This document shows, in pieces, positions 24,773 through 31,972 of a stretch of DNA of 35,821 bases. The position numbers and the translations under genes were made by a program. Source of the DNA: Chloroflexota bacterium (GTDB taxonomy: Bacteria > Chloroflexota > Dehalococcoidia > Lucifugimonadales > UBA3495); assembly GCA_009837355.1 (NCBI GenBank), contig VXTR01000076.1, forward strand, positions 1-35,821. Reading direction: 5' to 3'. The number at the start of each line of letters is the position of its first letter. Position 1 is the first letter of the stretch. The notes under the pieces were generated by a model. That model made no database searches. It saw only the letters and a list, made by a program, of their open reading frames with translations, and had not been told where the DNA came from.

Positions 24773-25690
24773 ATGAAGAAAGTTGTGAGCGAAATCAGCG
24801 GCGTGGTTTTCAGCCTGCCCTGGCTGGTGGCCAAGGACGAAGGGCTGTTTGAGGCCGAGGGCATCGACATGGAGTTCGTTCGGGCGCTGAACAGCGGCAA
24901 GGTTACGCCCACCGAGAACCCCGAGGACGTGAATCCGATCCTGGGCCACGTGGCGTTTGAGGACGCGCAGGTGGCAATCTACCGCGCTTGAGAGGAGGGG
25001 CAGGTCCGTCGGGCCTACGAAAGCAAACAGGGCGCGCGCATCATCGCGCTGCGTTCGGCCGTGGCCACGCAAGCCATAATGGTGCGTCCCGACTCTACCC
25101 ACTACTATCCCGGCACGCTGGGCAACAAGCCGGTGGCGGTGCAGTTCCACGCCGGCTCCCACTACGTCGCCCTGCGGCTGCTGTCGGGCTATCTGCCGGA
25201 GGAAAAGCTGAAGCTGGTTCACTATGGCTCGCCGCAGTTCCGGTTTGAGGCGATGATGAAGGGCGAAGTGGAAGCCGCCGCGCTGATGGAGCCGTGGATT
25301 ACGCTGGCCGAAAAGCTGGGCTGCCGCGCCGTCTGCGAGGGGCACTACCTGGGCGCCGAGAACGCCAGCGACAACATGGACGAGGAAACCTTCGCCGCCA
25401 TCAACCGGGCCATCGTCAAGGCGGTGAACCTGATTAACGACGACAAGCGAAAGTATCTCCACTACCTCATCGAGGAACCGCGCTTCGCAGCAGCGGCGGC
25501 GCAGCACGGCGGCATTACGCCGGAGGACTTTCACCTGCCGCGCCTGCGCTACTCGTACAACACGCCCTACACCGACGAGATAGTGGAGGACACCTACCAC
25601 TGGATGGTGCGCTGGGGTCTGCTGGACGGGGCGGCGTGCAGCAACGAACTGGTGGACAACCGGATGGCCGAGCCGGCCGCCGCCGATTAG
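24773..25690 (+). pseudogene. THI5/NMT1-like protein interrupted by an in-frame TGA
   Basis: One reading frame of 306 codons with a single TGA at 24989-24991 (codon 73). Both sides belong to one protein: VVSEISGVVFSLPWLVAKDEG and DAQVAIYRA before it, EEGQVRRAYES and ALMEPWITLAEKLGC after it. This is the THI5/NMT1-like periplasmic-binding fold, but without a signal peptide. ATG 24773 is chosen for a GGAGG site 8 bases upstream. From memory, relatives carry Cys where the TGA stands, so this is either a TGC-to-TGA nonsense mutation or selenocysteine. A 6-bp hairpin follows 10 bases later (25002-25016). The rest shows no further damage, which favours a recent mutation, recoding or a sequencing error over old decay. 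The epimerase gene follows 21 bases downstream. Confidence 0.7.
25002..25016 (+). promoter_or_regulatory. hairpin just after the in-frame TGA, SECIS candidate
   Basis: AGGTCC (25002-25007) pairs with GGGCCT (25011-25016), including one G-U pair, around a GTC loop. Sixteen bases separate the TGA from the loop, and the loop starts with G. This is at the edge of what I recall for bacterial selenocysteine insertion elements. A short stem like this can arise by chance in GC-rich DNA. Confidence 0.25.
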
Positions 25691-25711
25691 CTCCGCTGTA
25701 GGAAAAGTGTC

Positions 25712-26692
25712 ATGGCAACCCTGGTAACCGGAGGCGTTGGCTTTGTGGGGGCCAACATCGTGAAGGAGCTGGCGGCACGCGGGCACGACGTGGTGAGCCT
25801 GGACGTGCTGCCGCCCGATGGGCTGATGCAGGGATTCCTGGGGGACCTGGCCGGCCGGGTCGAGTTCGTCACCGGAGACATCCTGGACGCGGCGGGGCTG
25901 GACGCGCTGCGCACCAGCCACGGGTTCGACAAGGTGGTGCACGCCGCCGTGTTCACCGTGAACCGCACCGACCTGGAAACCGCGCGCAGCAAGGACATCC
26001 TGGACATCAACCTGACCGGCACGGGAAACCTGCTGGAACTGGCGCGGGTGTCGGGCGTGGAACGGTTCGTGTACATCAGCTCGGGCGCAGCCTACGGACT
26101 GTGCCGGGAGCCGGACCAGACCTACAACGAGGACGACGCGCCGCAGCCGGAGAACCTGTACGGCATCACCAAGCTGGCGAGCGAGGGCCTGGCCCGGCGC
26201 TACGGGCAGCTGCATGGCTTCAGCAGCGTAAGCCTGCGCCTCAGCACCCCATACGGCCCAATGGAACGGGTTACGGGGCACCGGGGCAATATGTCCACGC
26301 CGTACCAGTGGACGGGGCAGATGCTGCGGGGCGAGGCCATCGCGCTGGATAACACCGACTACGGCCGGGATTACACCTACGTGCTGGACACGGCGGCGGC
26401 GGTTGCCACGGTGGTGGACGCGCCACGTCTGCCTCACGATCTCTACAACGTTACCAACGAGATGCCGGTTACCGGCGAGCGGATTCAGCGCACGCTGGCT
26501 GAGCTATTCCCGGAAACGCGGCTGGTGGCGTCGGACGCGGATGATTCTGCCGGAAGCTCGTTGGGGCCAACGCGGGGGCCGTTGTCGGGCTATCGGTTGT
26601 GGCACGACCTGGGCTGGACGGCGCAGTACGACCTGGCGTCGGGCCTGGCCGATTACGTGCGCTGGCGAAGGGAGTCGGGGTTTCTGGACTAG
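25712..26692 (+). CDS. NAD-dependent epimerase/dehydratase (extended SDR)
   Basis: 326-residue Rossmann-fold enzyme of the extended short-chain dehydrogenase family. It has the nucleotide-binding motif TGGVGFVG (residues 6-13), the DILDINLTGTGNLLELAR helix, the catalytic serine region YISSGAAYG and the YGITK Tyr-Lys pair. It likely acts on a nucleotide sugar or related hydroxy-ketone; the substrate cannot be told from sequence. It follows the THI5-like gene by 21 bases, so both may be one operon. Its last 75 bases are duplicated at 27359-27433. Confidence 0.9.
   Translation: MATLVTGGVGFVGANIVKELAARGHDVVSLDVLPPDGLMQGFLGDLAGRVEFVTGDILDAAGLDALRTSHGFDKVVHAAVFTVNRTDLETARSKDILDINLTGTGNLLELARVSGVERFVYISSGAAYGLCREPDQTYNEDDAPQPENLYGITKLASEGLARRYGQLHGFSSVSLRLSTPYGPMERVTGHRGNMSTPYQWTGQMLRGEAIALDNTDYGRDYTYVLDTAAAVATVVDAPRLPHDLYNVTNEMPVTGERIQRTLAELFPETRLVASDADDSAGSSLGPTRGPLSGYRLWHDLGWTAQYDLASGLADYVRWRRESGFLD
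26618..26692 (+). repeat. 75-bp direct repeat, copy 1 (epimerase 3' end)
   Basis: The last 25 codons of the epimerase, including its TAG. Identical at 69 of 75 positions to 27359-27433, 741 bases downstream. Confidence 0.92.
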
Positions 26693-26739
26693 CTGAACCC
26701 GCCGAAAGAATAGCGGCGCTATGGATACGGAGGATGAAA

Positions 26740-27309
26740 GTGTTCAAGTGGTTAGCGCCCCGCGACCTGAGCCCGATTGCGGCCGCTGCCGCCGTGGGGC
26801 TGTTAACGCTTGCCCTCTTCGGATGGGCTGAGCGAGCGGTAGTCGTTGACCCCGACGGCGTGCATAACTGGGGTTGGAAAGTATGGCAGCTTGGGGCTCT
26901 GGCCGTGGGCGTCGGCGGCGTCTGGTGGCTGTGGCTCAGCACCCGACGTGTGGCCTGGATACGCAGTTTGGCCCTGGGCATAATGGCCTTGGTGGTTCTG
27001 CTGAACGGATACGGAGACCTTTTCGGCGACTACTGGGCCGAGGTGTTCAGAGTGCACAACCCACTGTTCATTGGCTGCGCCAGTGTGGCCGCGGTCGTAC
27101 TATGGCGCAACGGTTCTCCGATGGCTCGTTTGGGAGCTGTGGCTTCGGCTGCGGTGGGAATTTTCCTGTTTCTCTCTTTCAATCTGCTAATCAATGAGGT
27201 CTCCGACGTGGTTTGGCAGATATTGAAGCCTTTGAGGATGGTCGTTGACTTGGCTTGGGCTGCCGGCGCAGCTTCGACAGGAATCGCCAAACCGGAGGGT
27301 ACAACCTGA
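26740..27309 (+). CDS. hypothetical multi-pass membrane protein
   Basis: 189 residues with about five or six hydrophobic segments (for example AAAAAVGLLTLALFGW, WQLGALAVGVGGVWWLWL, ALGIMALVVLLNGYG, CASVAAVVLW and AVGIFLFLSFNLLI). No known family recognised. GTG at 26740 is taken as the start because GGAGG lies 7 bases upstream; the ATG at 26734 is only one base from that site. It is flanked on the right by a second, degenerate copy of the upstream epimerase tail, so it lies inside a duplication or insertion. Confidence 0.7.
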   Translation: MFKWLAPRDLSPIAAAAAVGLLTLALFGWAERAVVVDPDGVHNWGWKVWQLGALAVGVGGVWWLWLSTRRVAWIRSLALGIMALVVLLNGYGDLFGDYWAEVFRVHNPLFIGCASVAAVVLWRNGSPMARLGAVASAAVGIFLFLSFNLLINEVSDVVWQILKPLRMVVDLAWAAGAASTGIAKPEGTT

Positions 27310-27358
27310 TCGCACCAGCCGGCGGGGTGTCACTTCTTCCGCTGCTTGAACTAGCCAG

Positions 27359-27433
27359 ACGGCGCAGTACGACCTGGCGTCGGGGCTGGCCGACTACGTG
27401 GGCTGGTGAAGGGAATCGGGGTTTTTGGACTAG
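27359..27433 (+). repeat. 75-bp direct repeat, copy 2 (degenerate epimerase tail)
   Basis: Matches the epimerase 3' end at 69 of 75 bases. One change turns CGA into TGA, so the copy cannot be read through, and no start or upstream homology is present. It overlaps the last 4 bases of the minus-strand protease gene. A vestige of a duplicated epimerase end. Confidence 0.92.
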
Positions 27434-28014
27434 AGGGGAAAGCCGGGGCCGGCCAGCCGATAGATTACATAGGCGGTGCCGGCGACGACCAGGACGCGCC
27501 AGAGCGTCCAGCCCCACAGGTGCAGCTTGTAGTCGTGGGCGATGAGCCACACCGGGCCGGCGATGAGGTAGCAGGGGATGGTGAGCAGGCTGAATGGCTG
27601 CTGGAAGGTGCCTGCCATGTCCAGCGGGCTGGGCAGCGCGGCGTAGGTGGCCGCCGCGGTCATCCAGGCTGCGACCAGCAGTACGCCGACTTGCCAGAGG
27701 GCGATTTGCCCGTCGCTCAGCCAGAACCAGCCCAGTCCCAGCGTTACGGCCCAGACGGCGAATCCCATCAGCAGGGGCGCGATGCCGATGAACAGGTGGC
27801 GGGCGACGCCGGGCGGCCCCTGGTGCAGCACATAGCCGGCGTAGGCGGGGTTATCCCGGACGATGTAACGCACTTCCAGCACTCGGTGCCCGACCAGGTA
27901 GCAGGCCAGTTGGTGGGCGAGCTCGTGAAAGAAGGAACCGGGGATGGTGATGAAGTGCATCACCAAGCCGGTGGTCTGAATGAGGAGGCGGATGAAGTGG
28001 AGAGGGCCGAGCAT
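27430..28014 (-). CDS. membrane metallopeptidase-like protein with HExxH (M50-like)
   Basis: 194-residue integral membrane protein with about five hydrophobic segments and a zinc-protease motif HELAH at residues 30-34 inside the first membrane region (PGSFFHELAHQLACYLVG), as in M50/S2P-like and DUF3267-type proteins. A second metal-ligand motif of the NPDG type is not obvious, although SPLDMAG could serve, so peptidase activity is not certain. ATG at 28014 lies 13 bases after the stop of the upstream CoA-transferase gene, suggesting cotranscription. Its 3' end overlaps the degenerate epimerase-tail repeat by 4 bases. Confidence 0.75.
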   Translation of the reverse strand: MLGPLHFIRLLIQTTGLVMHFITIPGSFFHELAHQLACYLVGHRVLEVRYIVRDNPAYAGYVLHQGPPGVARHLFIGIAPLLMGFAVWAVTLGLGWFWLSDGQIALWQVGVLLVAAWMTAAATYAALPSPLDMAGTFQQPFSLLTIPCYLIAGPVWLIAHDYKLHLWGWTLWRVLVVAGTAYVIYRLAGPGFPL

Positions 28015-28027
28015 TTTACGTCAAGCG

Positions 28028-29263
28028 TCATTCCAGCGCGCCGGCTTCGGCCAACTCCTGGTACTCCTCCTCGGTAAGGCCGATGATTTGGCGCAGGGCG
28101 TGCTCGGTGTCCTGACCGAGGAGCGGCGCGGGACGGTCAAGGCGGCCCGGCGTCGCCGAGAGATGCGATTCCGCGTAGTCGGTGGCGTATCGCCCCATCT
28201 CGGGGTGGTTCAGCCAGGTGAAGTGGTTGCGGTGCTGGAGCTGCGCGTCCTCGAACAAGTCGCGGGTGTCGTTGACCACGCCGGCGGGGACGCCGACGGC
28301 CTGGAGACGGCGCATCAGCTCGTGGCGGTCGTGGTTGGCCGTCCAGCCGGCGATGATGCCGTCCAGCTTGTCCTCATGGGCCTTGCGGACGCGGAAGGTG
28401 CGAAACTCGCCGGACTGCGCGTCGGCCACGCCGTCAGCGGCCATTTCGTCGCGCAGGGCGGCCCACTGGGCGTCGGTGAAGACGGCGATGGCAATCCAGC
28501 GGTCGGCCTCGCCGTTGGCGTCGGGGGCGCAGGGGTACGCGCCATGGGGCGATGCGGCGGGATGGCGGTTTCCCACCAATTCCGGCTCGTGTCCGTTGAC
28601 GGCGGCGTCCAGGAGCATGGGGCCGCCGAAGTGCAGGCTGGTTTCCAGCTGGGACATATCCAGGTGGGTGCCTTGACCGGTGGCACGCTGTCGGTCAACG
28701 GCAGCCAGGATGGCGGCGACGGCGAACTTGGGGCAGACGAAGTCGGTATAGGCGCCGTAGGGGTTCACCGGCCCGCGGTCGGGCCAGCCGATGATGTTGG
28801 TGTAGCCGGCCAGGGAGGACAGCACGGCGCCGAAGCCCGGCTGGGTCTGCATCGGCCCGCCGCGTCCCAGCATGGACGCGCTGAAGAGCACGATGCGGGG
28901 GTTGACCTGGCTCAGCCGGTCGTAGCCCAGGCCCCAGCGTTCCAGCGTGCCGGGGGTGAAGTTCTCGGTAATCGCGTCGGCCCACTGGGCGATGCGCAGA
29001 ATCAGCTCAGGCGCTTGCGGGTGGCCCATGTCAATCGAGAGGCCGTACTTGTTGGCGTTGTAGTTGGCGAAGTAGCCGGAACGGTTGACGCCGGACTGCC
29101 CGCCGGCGAAGGGGCCGGCCCGGCGCAGGGTCTCGGGCCGTTTGGCTGACTCCACCCGCAGCACCGTAGCGCCGTGCTCGGACAGGTACTTGGTGGTCAT
29201 GGGGCCGACGGCGACCCAGCAGAAATCGAGGACTTTCAAGCCTTCCAAAGGCAGAGCAGCCAT
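28028..29263 (-). CDS. CaiB/BaiF family CoA-transferase, catalytic Asp present
   Basis: 411-residue class III CoA-transferase, moving CoA between carboxylic acids. Family features: N-terminal GLKVLDFCWVAVGP and LSEHGATVLRVES (CoA-binding Rossmann half), NANKYGLSIDM, FTPGTLERWGLGYD, FSASMLGRGGP, then the catalytic Asp D174 in GAYTDFV, followed by DRQRATGQGTHLDMSQLE. ATG at 29263 overlaps the upstream gene's stop (TGATG) with GGAG 8 bases before it. It pairs with a paralogue that lacks the Asp, as in heteromeric enzymes such as benzylsuccinate CoA-transferase. Substrate unknown. Confidence 0.92.
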   Translation of the reverse strand: MAALPLEGLKVLDFCWVAVGPMTTKYLSEHGATVLRVESAKRPETLRRAGPFAGGQSGVNRSGYFANYNANKYGLSIDMGHPQAPELILRIAQWADAITENFTPGTLERWGLGYDRLSQVNPRIVLFSASMLGRGGPMQTQPGFGAVLSSLAGYTNIIGWPDRGPVNPYGAYTDFVCPKFAVAAILAAVDRQRATGQGTHLDMSQLETSLHFGGPMLLDAAVNGHEPELVGNRHPAASPHGAYPCAPDANGEADRWIAIAVFTDAQWAALRDEMAADGVADAQSGEFRTFRVRKAHEDKLDGIIAGWTANHDRHELMRRLQAVGVPAGVVNDTRDLFEDAQLQHRNHFTWLNHPEMGRYATDYAESHLSATPGRLDRPAPLLGQDTEHALRQIIGLTEEEYQELAEAGALE

Positions 29264-30540
29264 CAAATCACTCCAAGTTCGGCGAGGCGGTTGAGGTCAC
29301 GGTGGTTCAGGCCCAGTTCGCCGCCGAGGATTTCGCCGTTGTGCTCGCCGACGTGGGGGGCGCGGCGACGGACTCCGACGCGGCTGGCGTCGTGCATATC
29401 CTTGACGAAGTGGCCGGGATAGGTAACGGTTTCGCCGATGTCGTCGTGCTGGATGCGGTCGTAGTAGTCGCGGGCGGCCAGCTGGCGGTGGGCCAGGATG
29501 TCCGACGGTGTGGCTACGGGGAACAGCAGGATGCGCCGTTCCAGCGCGCCGTCGGCCAGTTCGTTGCGGGTGTGGGTCATAAAGAAGGGAGCGACATCGG
29601 CGACGGTCTGCTCCATGATTTCGGCGCGGGCGGTGCCGTAGCCCAGTTCCTCCCAGTTGACGGCGTCCAGTTCGGGGCTGCCCATGCCCTCCTCGGCCAT
29701 CCACTCCAGCAGGGCGCGGACGCTGCGGGCGGAGCCGGCGGTGCCGCCGCCGGGTTGGAAGTTGACGTAGCCGTCCTTGCAGGGCCAGTTGATGCGGGTG
29801 TAGGTGCCGCCGGCGGATTCGCGGTAGGCTCCCATGCGGCGCAGGATGGTCTGCTCCAGGTCCCAGTACTGCGGGGCGTGGGCCAGGGTGCGGGCCACGG
29901 CCTGCTGGCAGGAAACGTCCACGTGCTGGCCTTCGCCGGTGAGTTGGCGATGGGTGTGGGCAATCATGGCGGCGGCGGCTCCGGCGGCGCTGCCGTGCTG
30001 GTAGAACTGGGGCATACTGACCCGCAGGGGCGGACGGTCGCCGTCGCCGGTGAGGTGCATAAAGCCGCCCAAGGCCATGCCCACGATGTCGGACGCCTGG
30101 TAGTCGGCGTAGGGGCCGTCCTGTCCGAAGGCGGTGATGGACACCATCACGAGGCGGGGGTTGATAGCCTGCAGGTCGGCGTAAGCCAGGCCCAGCGCCG
30201 CCATGCGGCCCGGGTCGGCGGACTCGATGAGGAAGTCGGCGTTGGCGACGAGGCGGCGCAGCAGGGAGGCTCCATCGTCGGTGGCGACGTTCAGGGTGAT
30301 GCCGCGCTTGTTGGCGCAGTAGGCCCACCAGAAGAGGCTGCGTTCGGCTCCCGGATTGTCGTGGTAAAAGGGGCCGACGTTGCGAGCCGGGCTGCCGCCG
30401 GGCGGCTCCACCTGCACCACGTCGGCGCCCAGGTCGGCCAGCATCTTGCCGCAGAGGAGGCCGCGGCCGTCGGTGAGGTCGAGGACGCGGTAGGGAGCGA
30501 GGAGGCCGGGGCCGTAGTGGTCGTGGGAGTTGTTGGTCAT
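29263..30540 (-). CDS. CaiB/BaiF family CoA-transferase, catalytic Asp missing
   Basis: 425-residue paralogue of the downstream gene. It keeps the family framework (APYRVLDLTDGRGLLCGKML, LGADVVQVEPPGGSPAR, NKRGITLNVATDDG, ITAFGQDGPYADY, TGEGQHVDVSCQQAV). In the segment that aligns with the catalytic Asp of its partner it reads MPQFYQHGSAAG with no acidic residue. It is therefore probably a structural or regulatory subunit of a heteromeric CoA-transferase. ATG at 30540; the stop overlaps the next gene's start. It is the promoter-proximal gene of the pair. Confidence 0.9.
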   Translation of the reverse strand: MTNNSHDHYGPGLLAPYRVLDLTDGRGLLCGKMLADLGADVVQVEPPGGSPARNVGPFYHDNPGAERSLFWWAYCANKRGITLNVATDDGASLLRRLVANADFLIESADPGRMAALGLAYADLQAINPRLVMVSITAFGQDGPYADYQASDIVGMALGGFMHLTGDGDRPPLRVSMPQFYQHGSAAGAAAAMIAHTHRQLTGEGQHVDVSCQQAVARTLAHAPQYWDLEQTILRRMGAYRESAGGTYTRINWPCKDGYVNFQPGGGTAGSARSVRALLEWMAEEGMGSPELDAVNWEELGYGTARAEIMEQTVADVAPFFMTHTRNELADGALERRILLFPVATPSDILAHRQLAARDYYDRIQHDDIGETVTYPGHFVKDMHDASRVGVRRRAPHVGEHNGEILGGELGLNHRDLNRLAELGVI

Positions 30541-30550
30541 GGGCGGAGGT

Positions 30551-30571
30551 TCCTGCCGTTTTCAGGCAGGA
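30551..30571 (-). terminator. short hairpin between MFS gene and CoA-transferase gene
   Basis: TCCTGCC (30551-30557) pairs with GGCAGGA (30565-30571) around a 7-base loop. It lies after the MFS stop and just before the CoA-transferase start on the minus strand. It could weaken read-through from the MFS gene or mask the ribosome site. No T-run. Confidence 0.35.
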
Positions 30572-30614
30572 TTGTATTGCCCTTTTGCCGTACCGGTCAA
30601 CGACGCCGCTGCGC

Positions 30615-31880
30615 TTACGCTTCGCGGAGGCGGCGGGAGAGGAGGCAGAGGAAGACGGCTATGCTGCCGCCGATGCCCAGGTAGAGGGCCGTCAGGGGTG
30701 CGCCGATGTGGGTTACCATCCAGCCGTTGAGCGCGCTGGCGGGGAAGTGGGCCTGGATCGCCAGCACCCGCATTCCGCCCATGCGTCCGCGATACTCGGG
30801 GTCGGAGTTGCCCATGAGCACGGTCATCACCAGCACCAGGGAGCCGGCCCGTCCGATGCCGGTCATCACCTTGATGGCCAGCAGTATCGCCAGCACTGCC
30901 CCGAAGGGCAGCAGGCCCGGCAGTGTCATCACCGCGACGGCGAACAGTATCATCGAGGCGTGCCAGCCGCCGTTGACGGCCCAGACCAGCCACCAGCCCT
31001 GGCGCCGCAGATTGCCCACGCCGGCGACGGTCAGCGAGCCGATGATGGCGCCGGCGCCCATGGCTCCGTTGAGCAGGCCCAGCACGTCCACGCCGGCTTT
31101 GAGCACGTCGCGGGTGAAAATGGGCATCAGCGCGGTGGTGAAGGGAAAGCCGGTAACGTTGTACATCGCCGCGATGAGCAGCGACATGAACAGCTCCTTG
31201 CGCTGCCAGACGTGTCGCAGCCCCTCGCCGACGCCGACGAGAATCTCCCGGGGCGTGGTCTGGCCGACGGTGGTGTTGCGCGTGCGCACCAGCAGGGCCA
31301 GCAGGCCGCCGGCCGCGTAGAGGGCGCCGATGAATGCGAACAGTCCAGCGGGGGTGAGCGGAGTGTAGAGAAAGCCGCCCACTATCGGCCCCACGAACTG
31401 CGTCAGGTTCTGGCCCAGGCCCAGCATGGCGACGGCGTTGGTGAGCCGGCGACGGGGCACGGTGTCGATGAGCAGGGCGTTGGTAACCGGCAGCTCGAAG
31501 GTGCGAAACATACCGCCGCCGATGATGATGACGAAAATCATCCAGACGCGCAGGCCGTCGGCGAGCAGCAGCAGCATGAAGATGAAGGCCAGCGCCGCCG
31601 CGATGAACTGCATGGTCGCCAGCAGCAGGCGTCGGGGCAGCCGGTCCACCACCGCGCCGGCGAACACGGACAGGAAGGCCAGGCTCAGCGGCGCCCCGCC
31701 GGCCAGGCTGACCAGCAGGGCGTTGCTGTCGGTCAGCTCGGCCACCAGCCACAGGATGGCGATGACCTCCATCTGCCGCCCGGCCATGGCGATGTTTCCC
31801 GACACCCAAACCAGGGTGAAATCGCGCCGGCGGAAAGACTGAAACGTTTGGGAAGCGCGCGCGCCGAGGTTCGTGGCCAA
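30615..31880 (-). CDS. major facilitator superfamily transporter, exporter-like
   Basis: 421-residue membrane protein with about 12 hydrophobic helices. It has the MFS cytoplasmic loop motif between helices 2 and 3 (GAVVDRLPRRLLL) and an N-terminal FRRRDFTLVWVSGNIAMAGRQ typical of the MFS_3/EntS-like efflux group. Likely exports a small molecule. The start is taken as TTG at 31880 because GGGGGAG lies 6-8 bases upstream and MATNLGARASQTF leads into the family start; the ATG at 31934 would include the promoter. Divergent from the flavin monooxygenase at 31973 and upstream of the CoA-transferase pair. Confidence 0.88.
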   Translation of the reverse strand: MATNLGARASQTFQSFRRRDFTLVWVSGNIAMAGRQMEVIAILWLVAELTDSNALLVSLAGGAPLSLAFLSVFAGAVVDRLPRRLLLATMQFIAAALAFIFMLLLLADGLRVWMIFVIIIGGGMFRTFELPVTNALLIDTVPRRRLTNAVAMLGLGQNLTQFVGPIVGGFLYTPLTPAGLFAFIGALYAAGGLLALLVRTRNTTVGQTTPREILVGVGEGLRHVWQRKELFMSLLIAAMYNVTGFPFTTALMPIFTRDVLKAGVDVLGLLNGAMGAGAIIGSLTVAGVGNLRRQGWWLVWAVNGGWHASMILFAVAVMTLPGLLPFGAVLAILLAIKVMTGIGRAGSLVLVMTVLMGNSDPEYRGRMGGMRVLAIQAHFPASALNGWMVTHIGAPLTALYLGIGGSIAVFLCLLSRRLREA

Positions 31881-31907
31881 AAAGTCTCCCCCTTCAAAAC
31901 GGCGGTG

Positions 31908-31916
31908 ATTATAGCA
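31908..31916 (-). promoter_or_regulatory. candidate extended -10 promoter for the MFS gene
   Basis: Minus strand reads TGCTATAAT, 28 bases before the TTG start. A TTGTAT at 31929-31934 lies 15 bases upstream as a poor -35. On the opposite strand TACAAT (31930-31935) could be the -10 of the divergent monooxygenase gene. Confidence 0.45.
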
Positions 31917-31972
31917 TCGGGCTGCGTGATACAATCCGGGAGATTATCTGCACTTGATTTGGAGGCATGGCA

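Noticed and set aside
24773-25690. General reassignment of TGA in this organism
   Set aside because: Many intact genes in the window end in TGA (for example helicase, methylase, brnT), so TGA is a normal stop here.
24752-26437. 561-codon minus-strand frame
   Set aside because: Shadow of the THI5-like and epimerase genes, both with clear motifs on the plus strand.
29302-30684. 460-codon plus-strand frame
   Set aside because: Val/Gly/Ala-rich antisense shadow of the CoA-transferase gene.
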